60,000 nt of DNA from Owenia fusiformis (taxonomy: Eukaryota > Annelida > Polychaeta > Sabellida > Oweniidae): contig CAIIXF020000001.1 of assembly GCA_903813345.2 (NCBI GenBank), positions 5,458,001 to 5,518,000 on the forward strand, written 5' to 3'. The position numbers and the translations under genes are program-made. Below are positions 20,011-29,935 of this stretch, piece by piece. Each line of letters opens with the position of its first letter. The first letter of the stretch is position 1. The notes beneath the pieces were generated by a model that was not told where the DNA came from, searched no databases, and was given only the letters and a program-made list of their open reading frames with translations.

Positions 20011-23000
20011 ATCGGGAATGTCTATCAGAAAAATGAGCTGATCGCTTTCTGTCATGTCGGTATTCTGATCTCCAATCATGTCTGTAATCAGGTGACTTTG
20101 AATACGGCCTCGACTGATGACTATCTCTGCTTGTTGAAACCTCAGCCACAAAATCATCCAAGTGTCTGGGACGTTTGCGCTCCCTCCTGGAAGGTTTGTC
20201 ATCCACTTCCTTCTTGGGTGATGTCTTGACAGTTTTCTTGTAGTCTGGAGTTTCATCTGGGAGAATAGGTTGAGAGTCTCTTTCAGGCTCTACTTCAGGT
20301 TTTTCTTCCTGATCCTTCCATTTCACAGTCTTAGAGATATGCTTAGTAGAACAGGGAACCTTGTCAGTAATTAACTCCTGCACGGGGTCATCTGTAAGAG
20401 GTTCCATTACTATCTCTGGCTGTGACTTTGGTATACGCCAATCATCTGGCAACTCAGCTTCATATGGCTTGAGCATATTAAAGTGAATAACTCTTGGTTT
20501 CTTGCCTTTGATCTGTATTCGATAGGTTACATCAGAGATCTTCTTGATGATTTGGAAAGGACCCTTCCATTTACTTTCCAATTTTGGCGACACTCCTTTC
20601 CTTTTGGTATTGTCTAAATACCAGACAGCATCTCCTTCACTGTAAGAATGTCCAGCCACCCTCCTATCATAAGCGACCTTCTGTCTTTCGGCACTGAGTT
20701 TAAGTTTCTCTCGCGCACGATCATGGGCTTCACTCAGTTTTTCTCTTAAATCGGTGACATAATCACTTTCCTCAGTATCCATCGGTGGGACTTCAATTAA
20801 TGTCTCCAGAGGAAGTTTCAGCTCTCTACCAAGCATCAACATGGCTGGTGTCTCGCCTGTGGATTCATTTACGGCCGTTCTGTAGGCCATTAGTGCAAAT
20901 GGAATTTGCAAATCCCAGTCTGTCTGGTGGGGTTCTGGCTGAAGGAGCTTAGCCAAAGAATCTAACAAAGTCCGGTTGTAGCGCTCTATCATTCCATCCG
21001 ACTGGGGATGGAATGGTGTTGTCCTTGTCTTTTCTATACCCAGCAAGTTGCACATCTCTTGAAAGACCTTCGCTTCAAAGTTACGTCCCTGATCGGAATG
21101 TAGGGTCGCAGGCATTCCTAGTCGACATACAACTTCAGCCACTATCTTGTCAGCAACAGTACGGGCCTCTTGATTGGGTAAAGCCTCTGCTATCTTCTCT
21201 AAAGTCCACTCTGGATGGATAGCCACTGTTGTTATATCCTCGACACAAAACATGGTAGTCTCCTCTGGTATTTCACAGTGGTCACACTGTCGGCAGGGAA
21301 TCCTGGACATCACATCTGCGTTCTGGTGTTTGTTGCCTGGTCGAAACTCGAGTTCAAAATTGTACTCTTGAATCACCTGCAACCAACGAGCCAGTTGTCC
21401 CTCGGGATCCTTAAAGTTGATCAACCATCTCAGTGAACTATGATCCGTTCGGAGTTTAAAGTGGACTCCATACAGGTATTGTCGAAAGTAGCGCACATAG
21501 TTCACTGCAGCCAGCAACTCCCTCCTGGTAACACAATAGTTCTTCTCTTGTTTACTGAGCCGCTTGCTGGCATAATATATCACTCTTTCTTCTCCATCTT
21601 GAAGTTGAGATAGGACAGCACCAATAGACTCGTTACTGGCAACTGTATCAAGAATATATGGGCAGTCATCTCTGGGATAGGCCAATATAGGAGCCGTAAT
21701 AAGCTTCTGCTTCAGCATGTCAAATGCTACTTGGCAATCCCCATCCCAATAAAATCTTTGGTTTTTCTTCGTCAAAGCATGTAAGGGACCAGCAATTTTT
21801 GCAAAGTCTTGCACATGGCGCCTATAGTATGATGCACCACCCAAAAATTGCCTAACTTCCTTGACGTTCTTTGGTGTTGGGTACTCAGCCATCTGCTGAA
21901 CTTTCTTTGGATTTGGAGCGATCCCATTCTCCGACACCACATGTCCCAAATAATCAACTTCTCTCTGAAACAAGGAACACTTCTTCGGTTTGAGACGAAG
22001 ACCTGCAGCTCTGAATCTGTCGAATACTTCTTGTAATCGATCCATACAGCCATCAAACGTTGGCAAAAACGTTATGACGTCATCCAAGTAGACGAGTGAT
22101 GACTGCGAACTGAGTCCATGTAACACTTGTTCCATTAATCTTGAAAATGTAGAAGGGGCATTCGCCAACCCAAAAGGCATGACAACCCATTGGTATAAGC
22201 CACCTCTTACGACAAATGCAGACTTCTCTTTGGCGTTCTCATCTAATTCACATTGCCAGTATCCGCTTGCCATATCTAAGCAAGAGAAGTAAGTTGATCC
22301 ATTCATCATGTTGAGGGTCTCCTCTATTCGTGGTATAGGGAATGCATCTTTCTTGGTGACAGAGTTGAGGCGCCTGTAATCTACACAAAACCTCCATGAA
22401 TTATCTTTCTTTTTCACCAAGACAATTGGAGATGCCCATGGACTTTTTGATTTCTCAATTATCCCTCTCTCCAACATATCCTCAATCTGTTTATTCACCT
22501 CCTCTTGTTTAACTTTCGGCAAGGGTCGATACATCTGTTTAATAGGGGCAGAATCACCAGTATCGATGTGGTGTTTAACTAGGTGAGTGCGTCCTAAATC
22601 AGCATCTCCCGTGGCGAATATGTCAGCATTTCGACACAGCATAACTTTAACTTTTTCCTTTTGATTATCCGTCAGATGTTCACAACTTCTGTCAAATAAT
22701 TCCTGTAAATGTGCTGGTAGTGTTTGTATGTTTATGTCTGTACCAGCAGATGCTCCCTGTAAGATGCATACATCATCTTGAGGCAACTCAGATGCATCTG
22801 TTAAATGATACACTCCAGTTTCAATGGTACTGTACTCTCCAATGGTTATTCCAGCCGGTAGATGTTTTTCAAATTCAGTATGATTCCACACTTCCACAAA
22901 CAATTGTTGCTGGCCTAATTCTACCAATGTGGACACAACTTCTACATTTGCTGCGTCAAAATCAGTAAGAGGCTCTATAATTCCCAACTCACACGAATTG

Positions 23001-26000
23001 ATGCTCTTCTGCATCTCCACTTCTATTAAACGCATTGTGTAAGATTCAATGGTAACATCCTCTTTCACTCTGCAATCCGTGACTGATTGACTTCCGCTAG
23101 CCTCTCCTATATTTGGTAACTCAGTATCATCTTGATTAACTGTGAGTCCTGTTGAACATTGAGCCTGCAACTCTGAAGCAGAACTGCAAGTCTGGAAGCT
23201 CTCTTCGTCACATTCTGCTGAGTCCCTGTTCAACTCTAACTCTGGACTACTTGATTTGTTTGAAAACAAATCTTCACTTTGCAAACTTCCTTGATATTGG
23301 GATAAATCAGGTTCTACATCTTGGGAATCTGGAGTGTCTTGAACACCCTGCACGTCACTCGACGATCCCTGGGACGTACTTCCCTGACTCACAGAGGGAG
23401 TCTCTGGTATCACTACACTCGTCGGTGTAACACAGATCAAACCCGGACAAAATGGTACATCAGGTGCAGGTTCCCATCCATCTTCTTCTCCGGATTTAAC
23501 TGGATAATAACCAATTGGACTTGATCTTACTCCAACAGGTGTCGACTGTGACACAGGAGTTCCAAGTTTGAGCTCAGTTAAATCATCATCACTGTTGTCA
23601 CTTTCATCTGTTGGACAAGGTGCTGGAGGCAACTCTGGTTCCTCAGGTTCCTCAAGCTGGATAATCTCGGTATCTGTATCTGCAGATGTCTTCTCTGAAG
23701 AAGTAGTGGAAGGCAGCATCTTATCTTCAATCACATTAGCTGCCATAGCCTCAGCAAGTTGACTTGCTGGAAAGGTCAATTCTTTAGCTCCATAATTTAT
23801 CACAGCACCAGTGATTGTCATGAAATCAGATCCTAAGATTCCATCATGATCAATATCTGCCACTACAATGGATGTTTGTGTTTCCTGACCATCTAATTCA
23901 ATTATTCCATCAATTATTCCACAGACTGCTATAGGACTGCCACTTGCTTGAATGAATACCCTATCTGCAGGATACAATCTGGGTTTCAGTCTATCTGGTA
24001 TCTGCATATAACTTCGCTGGCCAATCATAGTTCGAACGGCTCCAGAATCCACTAAGAACTCTACCTTCGTTCCACACACAGTACCAGTGGCTATTATCTT
24101 GCGTATCGTAGTGTCGCTACTATCACTTTTGGATATCTCCAAGTCTCCATGTGTTAGAAACTTGACAGGATTTGTGGATTCTCCTTTCGAATCTTTGATG
24201 ATGCCTTTCTTGATGTCATTCTGCTTTTTGTAACAATCAGACTGATAATGTCCTAACTTGTCGCAATAATAACATTTGACACCTCTGGACACAGGCCTTT
24301 TCTCTCCAGACTCATTGGATTTTTCTTTGTCCTTCAACTCTTGTATTATTGTCTTAAGATTAGCTGTAGATTCTTTGTGCATCTCTTGCACCACCTTCAT
24401 AAGATTCTCCTGCATCAATTTATTTTGCATTACTGTAGAGTCCCTATGCATCTCCTGAAACGCCTTTACCAATTGCATCATTTCATTTTGAGCCTGTTTC
24501 TCTTCTACAGCATTTACTCTTTCATCTCTATGTCTTGGTTTTAAACCTTTGCGCATCCTTTCAGACTCAAGATAAGACTCCTCTCGTATGGCAATTTCAA
24601 TGGCCTTGTCTAAAGTGCTGCAATCTCCGCTATGATTATGAATGGATCGCCTAATCTCATCATCAGGGATAGCCTGTGCAAAACGTTCCCTAGCCAAACG
24701 ATCTTGAGCAGCCCGAGGTAACTCAGGATATGCTAATGATGTCAGCCGTCTGACATCTTGACCAAGAGTCTGTAGTGTTTCCTTGGGTTTACGTGTTCGG
24801 CCCACCCACTCTGCTTGGTACACATCTGCTTTACCTCCTGGGCCAAACCTTTTATCTAAGGCAGACACCAATTCATCATACGTATAGCCAGGGTCCATCT
24901 CATAGATGAGTTGTTGCGCTTGACCCCTAAGGCTAGTTGCAAGAAACTGTTTCTTCTCTTCATCGCTCCATGAATTTGCACTTACACACATGGCAAAATA
25001 GGCTTTGTAGTCAATCCATGGTGTAGTTCCATTGTATGTGTCAGGTTTTATCTTTGTCTTGCTCTGAGAGGCAGCTCTCTTAGGTATTGTCTCTTCCAAT
25101 ACCTTCCCAACTAATTTAGTCGTCTCTTCATGCATCTTTGCAAACTGAGCTATCACTGAAGGCATTGTATCATTCATTGGTACGGCCGTTTCCTCTTCTT
25201 GAGGAGTAAAATGTGTCATATTTGCATTAGTCTGCAGAGCTTCTTCATATCTGGTTTCAGCCTCATTCGGTAATTCATCATATGTAGATCGGTATCTATC
25301 CTTGGAAGGCTGACTTTGAGTCTGTTGAGGCACAAACATTCTTTTACTCGGTGTTCCCACAAACTTTGTCTCTCCGAATCCATAGTCATCTTCTGACTTT
25401 ACAGCTGCAACTCTCCTTTTTGTCGGAGGACTCTTAAATGCAGGTCTCTTTGGCAATCCTGTAAAATCTTCATCAGAAGCAATTCTCTTCTGGCGTATGA
25501 GTGGCCACTTTGGGGGAGTTACTATTCTGGGTTGATCAGCAGTTAATTCTGGATTAACTAATGTAGGCCCCCCTACCACTCCTTGCTGCGGATTAAATGT
25601 AGAAAGAACTTCTCGAGACTGTAATCTCTGAGAAGTCGCACTGGACTTAGCCTGTAACATTGTTCTGGTGTCTACACTTGTTCCTAATTTCACTACAGGA
25701 CTTGAAGGTCTGACGTCACCCTGTAAAACTGGTTCAGGACGAGAAGTTGAACTTTGTAATGCCATATGTAAGGTCTGGCATAAGTTATTCATCTCTTCCT
25801 TAAATTCCGCCTTCAAAGTTTGTGACAAAGTTCCAATATGATCTTTGATCTGTGTGACTTCTCCACCAATGTTAGACATATGTCCTTCCATATTAGCCAC
25901 CTGTCCTTCTATATGAGACATGTGTCCCTCCATGTTAGACACCTGTCCTTCCATCATGTTTATGGTAGTCACATTCTGGTTAATGGCATCTTCCATAACA

Positions 26001-26515
26001 TGTATATGCGTTTTCATTTCTCTATCAACTGGTCTTTCCTGCGTGCCCAGTTTAAGTTCTGCAGGTGTAGTTATCATTGTTGAGGTGCGAGGCATATATC
26101 TATCTCCTTTGGGTCTGGCTCCCCATGCTTGACTCTGTGGACTATAAGCACCATCATGTACTGTGCCTGACCAATAGCCAGTAGTCTGTCCACCCCAGAC
26201 TTTCTTAAACTCTGTTTCTATCCCAGTCTTATCACTAGGGTAGATTGCTTCTGCACCACCAACTGTACGACGTCTCTCATCTGGATCTGCCTCACTTGGC
26301 AACCTCCATTTCTCCATCGCTGGGAGTTCTGTAGCCATGTGTTCCATAGCCTTTCTTCCTGTATATTGAAGAGTGTCATCCTTGGCTATGGGATTATCTA
26401 TCTCACCATCGGTAGCTAACTTTACAAAGACAGTCTTCTCTACATCTTTAGACTTGTCTGTATTTGTATCCGAGAGATCACCACTCTCTATCGACTTTGG
26501 AGCTTCTGTATCCAT
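19991..26515 (-). CDS. Gag-pol polyprotein of Ty3/gypsy-type retrotransposon
   Basis: Single frame of 2174 residues with no gag/pol frameshift. A disordered N-terminus is followed by a heptad repeat (residues 187-245), a capsid-type region (about 490-655), and a CCHC knuckle (C748, C751, H756, C761). Next come an aspartic protease (D823-S-G; ILGSDF at 893-898), an acidic linker of about 350 residues, and reverse transcriptase (about 1325-1525; D1414, YLDD 1476-1479). Then RNase H (about 1619-1737; E1666, D1691, D1734) and integrase with D1808 and E1844 spaced D-35-E, plus a GPF module at 1985. Oddities: RNase H reads TVAS at 1624-1627, where the family has TDAS. After TLEKIAEA (1771-1778) the H2C2 zinc domain and first catalytic Asp of integrase are missing, joined in frame to LPNQEART. 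The start is the first ATG after the 5' LTR. Confidence 0.97.
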   Translation of the reverse strand: MDTEAPKSIESGDLSDTNTDKSKDVEKTVFVKLATDGEIDNPIAKDDTLQYTGRKAMEHMATELPAMEKWRLPSEADPDERRRTVGGAEAIYPSDKTGIETEFKKVWGGQTTGYWSGTVHDGAYSPQSQAWGARPKGDRYMPRTSTMITTPAELKLGTQERPVDREMKTHIHVMEDAINQNVTTINMMEGQVSNMEGHMSHIEGQVANMEGHMSNIGGEVTQIKDHIGTLSQTLKAEFKEEMNNLCQTLHMALQSSTSRPEPVLQGDVRPSSPVVKLGTSVDTRTMLQAKSSATSQRLQSREVLSTFNPQQGVVGGPTLVNPELTADQPRIVTPPKWPLIRQKRIASDEDFTGLPKRPAFKSPPTKRRVAAVKSEDDYGFGETKFVGTPSKRMFVPQQTQSQPSKDRYRSTYDELPNEAETRYEEALQTNANMTHFTPQEEETAVPMNDTMPSVIAQFAKMHEETTKLVGKVLEETIPKRAASQSKTKIKPDTYNGTTPWIDYKAYFAMCVSANSWSDEEKKQFLATSLRGQAQQLIYEMDPGYTYDELVSALDKRFGPGGKADVYQAEWVGRTRKPKETLQTLGQDVRRLTSLAYPELPRAAQDRLARERFAQAIPDDEIRRSIHNHSGDCSTLDKAIEIAIREESYLESERMRKGLKPRHRDERVNAVEEKQAQNEMMQLVKAFQEMHRDSTVMQNKLMQENLMKVVQEMHKESTANLKTIIQELKDKEKSNESGEKRPVSRGVKCYYCDKLGHYQSDCYKKQNDIKKGIIKDSKGESTNPVKFLTHGDLEISKSDSSDTTIRKIIATGTVCGTKVEFLVDSGAVRTMIGQRSYMQIPDRLKPRLYPADRVFIQASGSPIAVCGIIDGIIELDGQETQTSIVVADIDHDGILGSDFMTITGAVINYGAKELTFPASQLAEAMAANVIEDKMLPSTTSSEKTSADTDTEIIQLEEPEEPELPPAPCPTDESDNSDDDLTELKLGTPVSQSTPVGVRSSPIGYYPVKSGEEDGWEPAPDVPFCPGLICVTPTSVVIPETPSVSQGSTSQGSSSDVQGVQDTPDSQDVEPDLSQYQGSLQSEDLFSNKSSSPELELNRDSAECDEESFQTCSSASELQAQCSTGLTVNQDDTELPNIGEASGSQSVTDCRVKEDVTIESYTMRLIEVEMQKSINSCELGIIEPLTDFDAANVEVVSTLVELGQQQLFVEVWNHTEFEKHLPAGITIGEYSTIETGVYHLTDASELPQDDVCILQGASAGTDINIQTLPAHLQELFDRSCEHLTDNQKEKVKVMLCRNADIFATGDADLGRTHLVKHHIDTGDSAPIKQMYRPLPKVKQEEVNKQIEDMLERGIIEKSKSPWASPIVLVKKKDNSWRFCVDYRRLNSVTKKDAFPIPRIEETLNMMNGSTYFSCLDMASGYWQCELDENAKEKSAFVVRGGLYQWVVMPFGLANAPSTFSRLMEQVLHGLSSQSSLVYLDDVITFLPTFDGCMDRLQEVFDRFRAAGLRLKPKKCSLFQREVDYLGHVVSENGIAPNPKKVQQMAEYPTPKNVKEVRQFLGGASYYRRHVQDFAKIAGPLHALTKKNQRFYWDGDCQVAFDMLKQKLITAPILAYPRDDCPYILDTVASNESIGAVLSQLQDGEERVIYYASKRLSKQEKNYCVTRRELLAAVNYVRYFRQYLYGVHFKLRTDHSSLRWLINFKDPEGQLARWLQVIQEYNFELEFRPGNKHQNADVMSRIPCRQCDHCEIPEETTMFCVEDITTVAIHPEWTLEKIAEALPNQEARTVADKIVAEVVCRLGMPATLHSDQGRNFEAKVFQEMCNLLGIEKTRTTPFHPQSDGMIERYNRTLLDSLAKLLQPEPHQTDWDLQIPFALMAYRTAVNESTGETPAMLMLGRELKLPLETLIEVPPMDTEESDYVTDLREKLSEAHDRAREKLKLSAERQKVAYDRRVAGHSYSEGDAVWYLDNTKRKGVSPKLESKWKGPFQIIKKISDVTYRIQIKGKKPRVIHFNMLKPYEAELPDDWRIPKSQPEIVMEPLTDDPVQELITDKVPCSTKHISKTVKWKDQEEKPEVEPERDSQPILPDETPDYKKTVKTSPKKEVDDKPSRRERKRPRHLDDFVAEVSTSRDSHQSRPYSKSPDYRHDWRSEYRHDRKRSAHFSDRHSRLRQSIK

Positions 26516-26566
26516 CTTTAAAGTGCTATAATGTGCCTCTGGTTCAAGTCTTCAGAAACAGTCAAT

Positions 26567-26585
26567 CCCAACACCGCTGCCACCA
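26567..26585 (-). other. Primer-binding site, tRNA-Leu-like
   Basis: One base inside the 5' LTR, the minus strand reads TGGTGGCAGCGGTG, complementary to the 3' end of animal tRNA-Leu(AAG) (CACCGCTGCCACCA, from memory of the human gene). The match is interrupted after 14 nt by two extra bases. TGG next to the LTR is the standard PBS signature. Confidence 0.8.
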
Positions 26586-26586
26586 A

Positions 26587-29151
26587 TGTAACAGTTTGGC
26601 CTATTTTTGTGGATATACGTGGTAGCGTGGATAATAATAGGCCCACTGTTTAGTAAACGGTGTTTACTTGGTGAGTTACACGGCACACGTTAAATGTGCG
26701 ATTGTCCCTAAAGAATTAAACAGACATATACAATTAAATATAAAATATAAAACAGTATATTGTGGCGTTTATAAGCCCAAATAAAGATGTACATTAAATT
26801 TCAAGTCTAATTATAAGAGTGTTACGATTTTAATATCTCTCTCAAAACTCACAACTCAAAAGTCCATATAAGCTAATATTTATCACTAATAAAACAATAT
26901 CCAGAGTCCATATAAACTAATAATAATCACTAATAACACAATATCCAGAGTCCATATAAACTAAAGTTGATGATCACTATATACCACTGTTGTATCTCCA
27001 ATATTAAGTCCATATATGTTGTAACACTTGTAAGTCTTGTATTGTACTTGTAACTTGAACCTGAAATAGTAATCTCCTGGATCCTCTTCAATGTAGTGTA
27101 GTATGATTCAAGTTTGATGATATGAAATCATCTAAGTCAACCAGCGGCTCTGCAAATGTCTATCTCCTGGATCCTGTCAACTATTGCTCAGTAAACGGCT
27201 ATCTCCTGGATCCTCTTCACTGTATTGTAGTATAATTCAGCTTTGATAATGGGAAATCATCAAGTCAACTATCGGCTCGGTAAATGACTATCTCCTGGAT
27301 CCTCCTCAATGTGTTGTAGTATAATTCAACTTTGATTATGTAAAATAATCTAAGTTAAACTATCAAGTCTGGAAACGACTATCTCCTGGATCCTCCTCAA
27401 TGTGTTGTAGTATAATTCAACTTTGATTATGTGAAATAATCCAAGTCAAATTATCAAGTCTGGAAACGACTATCTCCTGGATCCTCCTCTCTGTAGATGT
27501 ATATTCTAACTTCAATGACCCAAAATCATCAAAGTCAAAATATCTCGTTGAATAAACTGCTAAGTCCTGGAACCTCTTCTATGTAGATGTATATTCCAAC
27601 TTCAATGACCCAAAGTCATCAAAGTCAAAATATCTCGTTGAATAAACTGCTAAGTCCCAGAACCTCTTCTCTGTAGATGTATATTCTAACTTCAATGACA
27701 CAAAATCATCAAAGTCAAAATATCTCGTTGAATAAACTGCTATGTCCTGGAACCTCTTCTCTGTAGATGTATAAGTCAAACTATCACAATCTTCAAACTA
27801 CCAAGTCCAAGGACGTCTAATACACGGCATCAACTGCTAAGTCCATGTAGCCTGCTTTCTTCACAATTAAATAATAAGGCTACCTACAAATATAGCATGC
27901 ACACAACGACATATGCAAAAATATAACATGTGAAAATATTTGACCTCTAAAATGACTAAGTTCATTTAATGTTAAGTGATACTGATATTAAAATATTCTA
28001 AGTTCAATATTTCTCTTTCCAAAAACAACAAAGTCCACAATAATATTTCACCAAATGTTGACTAAGTTAATTTCATACTAAGTTATACTGATGTTGAAAT
28101 ATTCTAAGTTAAATATTTCTATCTCCAAAAATAACAAAGTCCAAAATAATATTTCACCAAATACTGACTAAGTCCAATAATGTTGTAAATCGTCTAAGTT
28201 CCTTGATGATCAAAATAGCTTGTTTCTCAAACACAAGTTATGTCAGCATTTCCTCTCAGTCTATGAAGGCTGGACAATACGTCTAATGCTTTGCGCTGGG
28301 GATAGCTTCACCCTGTTGAAGTTTTGTCCAGTCTTGTAGATCTCTCTTATTTCCAGTGCGGTAAATAAACTAAGTCTCACACTTAGCTACATCAAAGTTT
28401 TCCCAAAATTCCAATCTCCAAAATAAACTAAGTTTCTCACACTTAGTTTCTCCAATCTGCCCTTGTATACTGCAAACGTATAGCTTGGCTCATCAGATGT
28501 ATTCTACTAAGGTACAGCTTCTATCTTCATGTGTATACTGCAAACGTATAGCTTCAAGACCACAAAATCGACTAAGTTCTATAAAACTTAGAAGATTTTA
28601 GCTGTTTCCCGAAATTCCGCTCTGGAGGTCCTTCCTCGACAACATCTGGCATCGCACTGACGAGCCTTCAACAGCGAGATAGTTATATAGGCCCGATGAC
28701 GTCATTGATTTTCGGACAAGATTTCAACTGTGAATTACAGCTTACTTACGCCATATTTCGCTTTAATATTGATCATACAGCAAGATTATAATATTGACTC
28801 AAGAAATATAACAGTAATTAATCACTATCTAGTCTAATTTCACTTCGATTCAATCGAATCAAAAGCAGGAAGTAAAATAATAAAGGTGTCATGTTAGACT
28901 ACCGATCAACTACAAATTAGACTGCCAGATAAGACTTCCCGATCAACATAAACAAAATCGTGATCAAATAAATAAAACATGTGAACTATTTCACCTCTGT
29001 AAGTACAACCTAAGTGCTGCAAATGATACTACATTTATAAATCTTAATAATCTCAATGGGAAATTACTTCTCAAGTGTAATAATTACCTTATATACAAAA
29101 ACACAGCACTTAATCAAAAATCAAAAATTTTACATTTAAAATTCCGTTACA
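26587..29151 (-). repeat. 5' LTR (2565 bp)
   Basis: Same termini and sequence as the 3' LTR except for the shorter minisatellite (27070-27775). The TATA/CRE promoter is at 28683-28704 on the minus strand, so the transcript would carry about 2 kb of R-U5 leader before the gag start at 26515. Confidence 0.97.
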
Positions 29152-29435
29152 CTATATAATACTCAAATTGAAGGAATTTTGGAGTAAATCACAATTATGG
29201 TATTATTTGTCAGATTTGTACCTCAGAAAATTCAAAATGAATGGATTTCAAGATGGCCGCCGCTTTAAAAATGACGGGACTTTTTCGCAAAAATCATAAA
29301 TTTTTCATTCTAAACCAAAGTAATTAATATTATTGTTTGAAATTTTGGAAATATATTCGCAACATCTATCTATTTCACATATATTCCGTGTTTTTCATCC
29401 TGACCCCCAGGGGCCCGTGTATGGGGGGTCCCGAG
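29152..29435 (+). repeat. AACGAACGAAG repeat, part distal to the LTR insertion
   Basis: It resumes the interrupted repeat with the duplicated CTAT. It contains GATGGCCGCCGCTTTAAAAATG and a tract ending CCTGACCCCCAGGGG, both also present on the left side (16424-16600). The repeat therefore consists of tandem units of about 460 bp. Confidence 0.85.
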
Positions 29436-29438
29436 ACT

Positions 29439-29565
29439 GCGGCTAATTGTAACCCTGTCGGTTACAATTGGCCGCAATGCGGCTAATTGTAACCCGACTG
29501 TGGATATTGCGGCCAATTGTAACCCAATCACTAATTGTAACCTAAAGCGGTTAATTGTAATCCAA
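29439..29565. repeat. GCGGCYAATTGTAACC hairpin and tandem copies
   Basis: GCGGCTAATTGTAACC (29439-29454) and GGTTACAATTGGCCGC (29460-29475) form a 16-bp stem with one T.G-type mismatch and a 5-nt loop. At least four further copies of the same phrase follow at 15-30-bp intervals, each slightly decayed. No coding sequence. Confidence 0.85.
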
Positions 29566-29809
29566 ATTTTGGAAATTTAATTTAAAGTCTTAAATACAAT
29601 TAAATTGGTATTTATGTAGTTTTAGAATCTGTTAATCTTACAATTGAGTCAGATGTCCAGAAATAAGCCCTTTATCAGTTCATCTTTTCAGAAAAGCAAT
29701 TAACTTGGTATATTGGCGATATCTAATTTATCCCTAATTCTTTCAAAATTCATCAATATCATAATGAAAGGTACATCTAATTGTTTTTATAGATATTTAA
29801 ATATGGTGG

Positions 29810-29935
29810 GGTCGAGTTGACTAAGGGTTGAGTTGACCAAGGGTTGAGATGACTAAGGGTTGACTTGACTTGGAGTCGAGTTGACTAAGGGTTGACTTGA
29901 CTTGGGTTGAGTTGACTTGGAGTTGACTTGACCAG
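29810..29935. repeat. GGGTTGAGTTGACTAA minisatellite
   Basis: About eight imperfect copies of a 15-17-bp unit (GAGTTGACTAAGGGTT and variants with TTGACTTGG) are arranged in tandem. Confidence 0.85.

Larger units (their letters stand above)
16791..29151 (-). mobile_element. Ty3/gypsy-type LTR retrotransposon, full-length structure
   Basis: The 12.4-kb element lies on the minus strand. LTRs at 16791-19536 (3') and 26587-29151 (5') both start TGTAAC and end GTTACA. A 4-bp duplication, CTAT, flanks the element (16787-16790, 29152-29155). A purine tract abuts the 3' LTR and a primer site abuts the 5' LTR. One long gag-pol frame (19991-26515) has the order protease, reverse transcriptase, RNase H, integrase, which defines the Ty3/gypsy (Metaviridae) order. 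No env-like frame is present. Structure and near-identical LTR sequence suggest a fairly recent insertion, but the integrase and RNase H are damaged, so this copy should not be autonomous. Confidence 0.98.
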
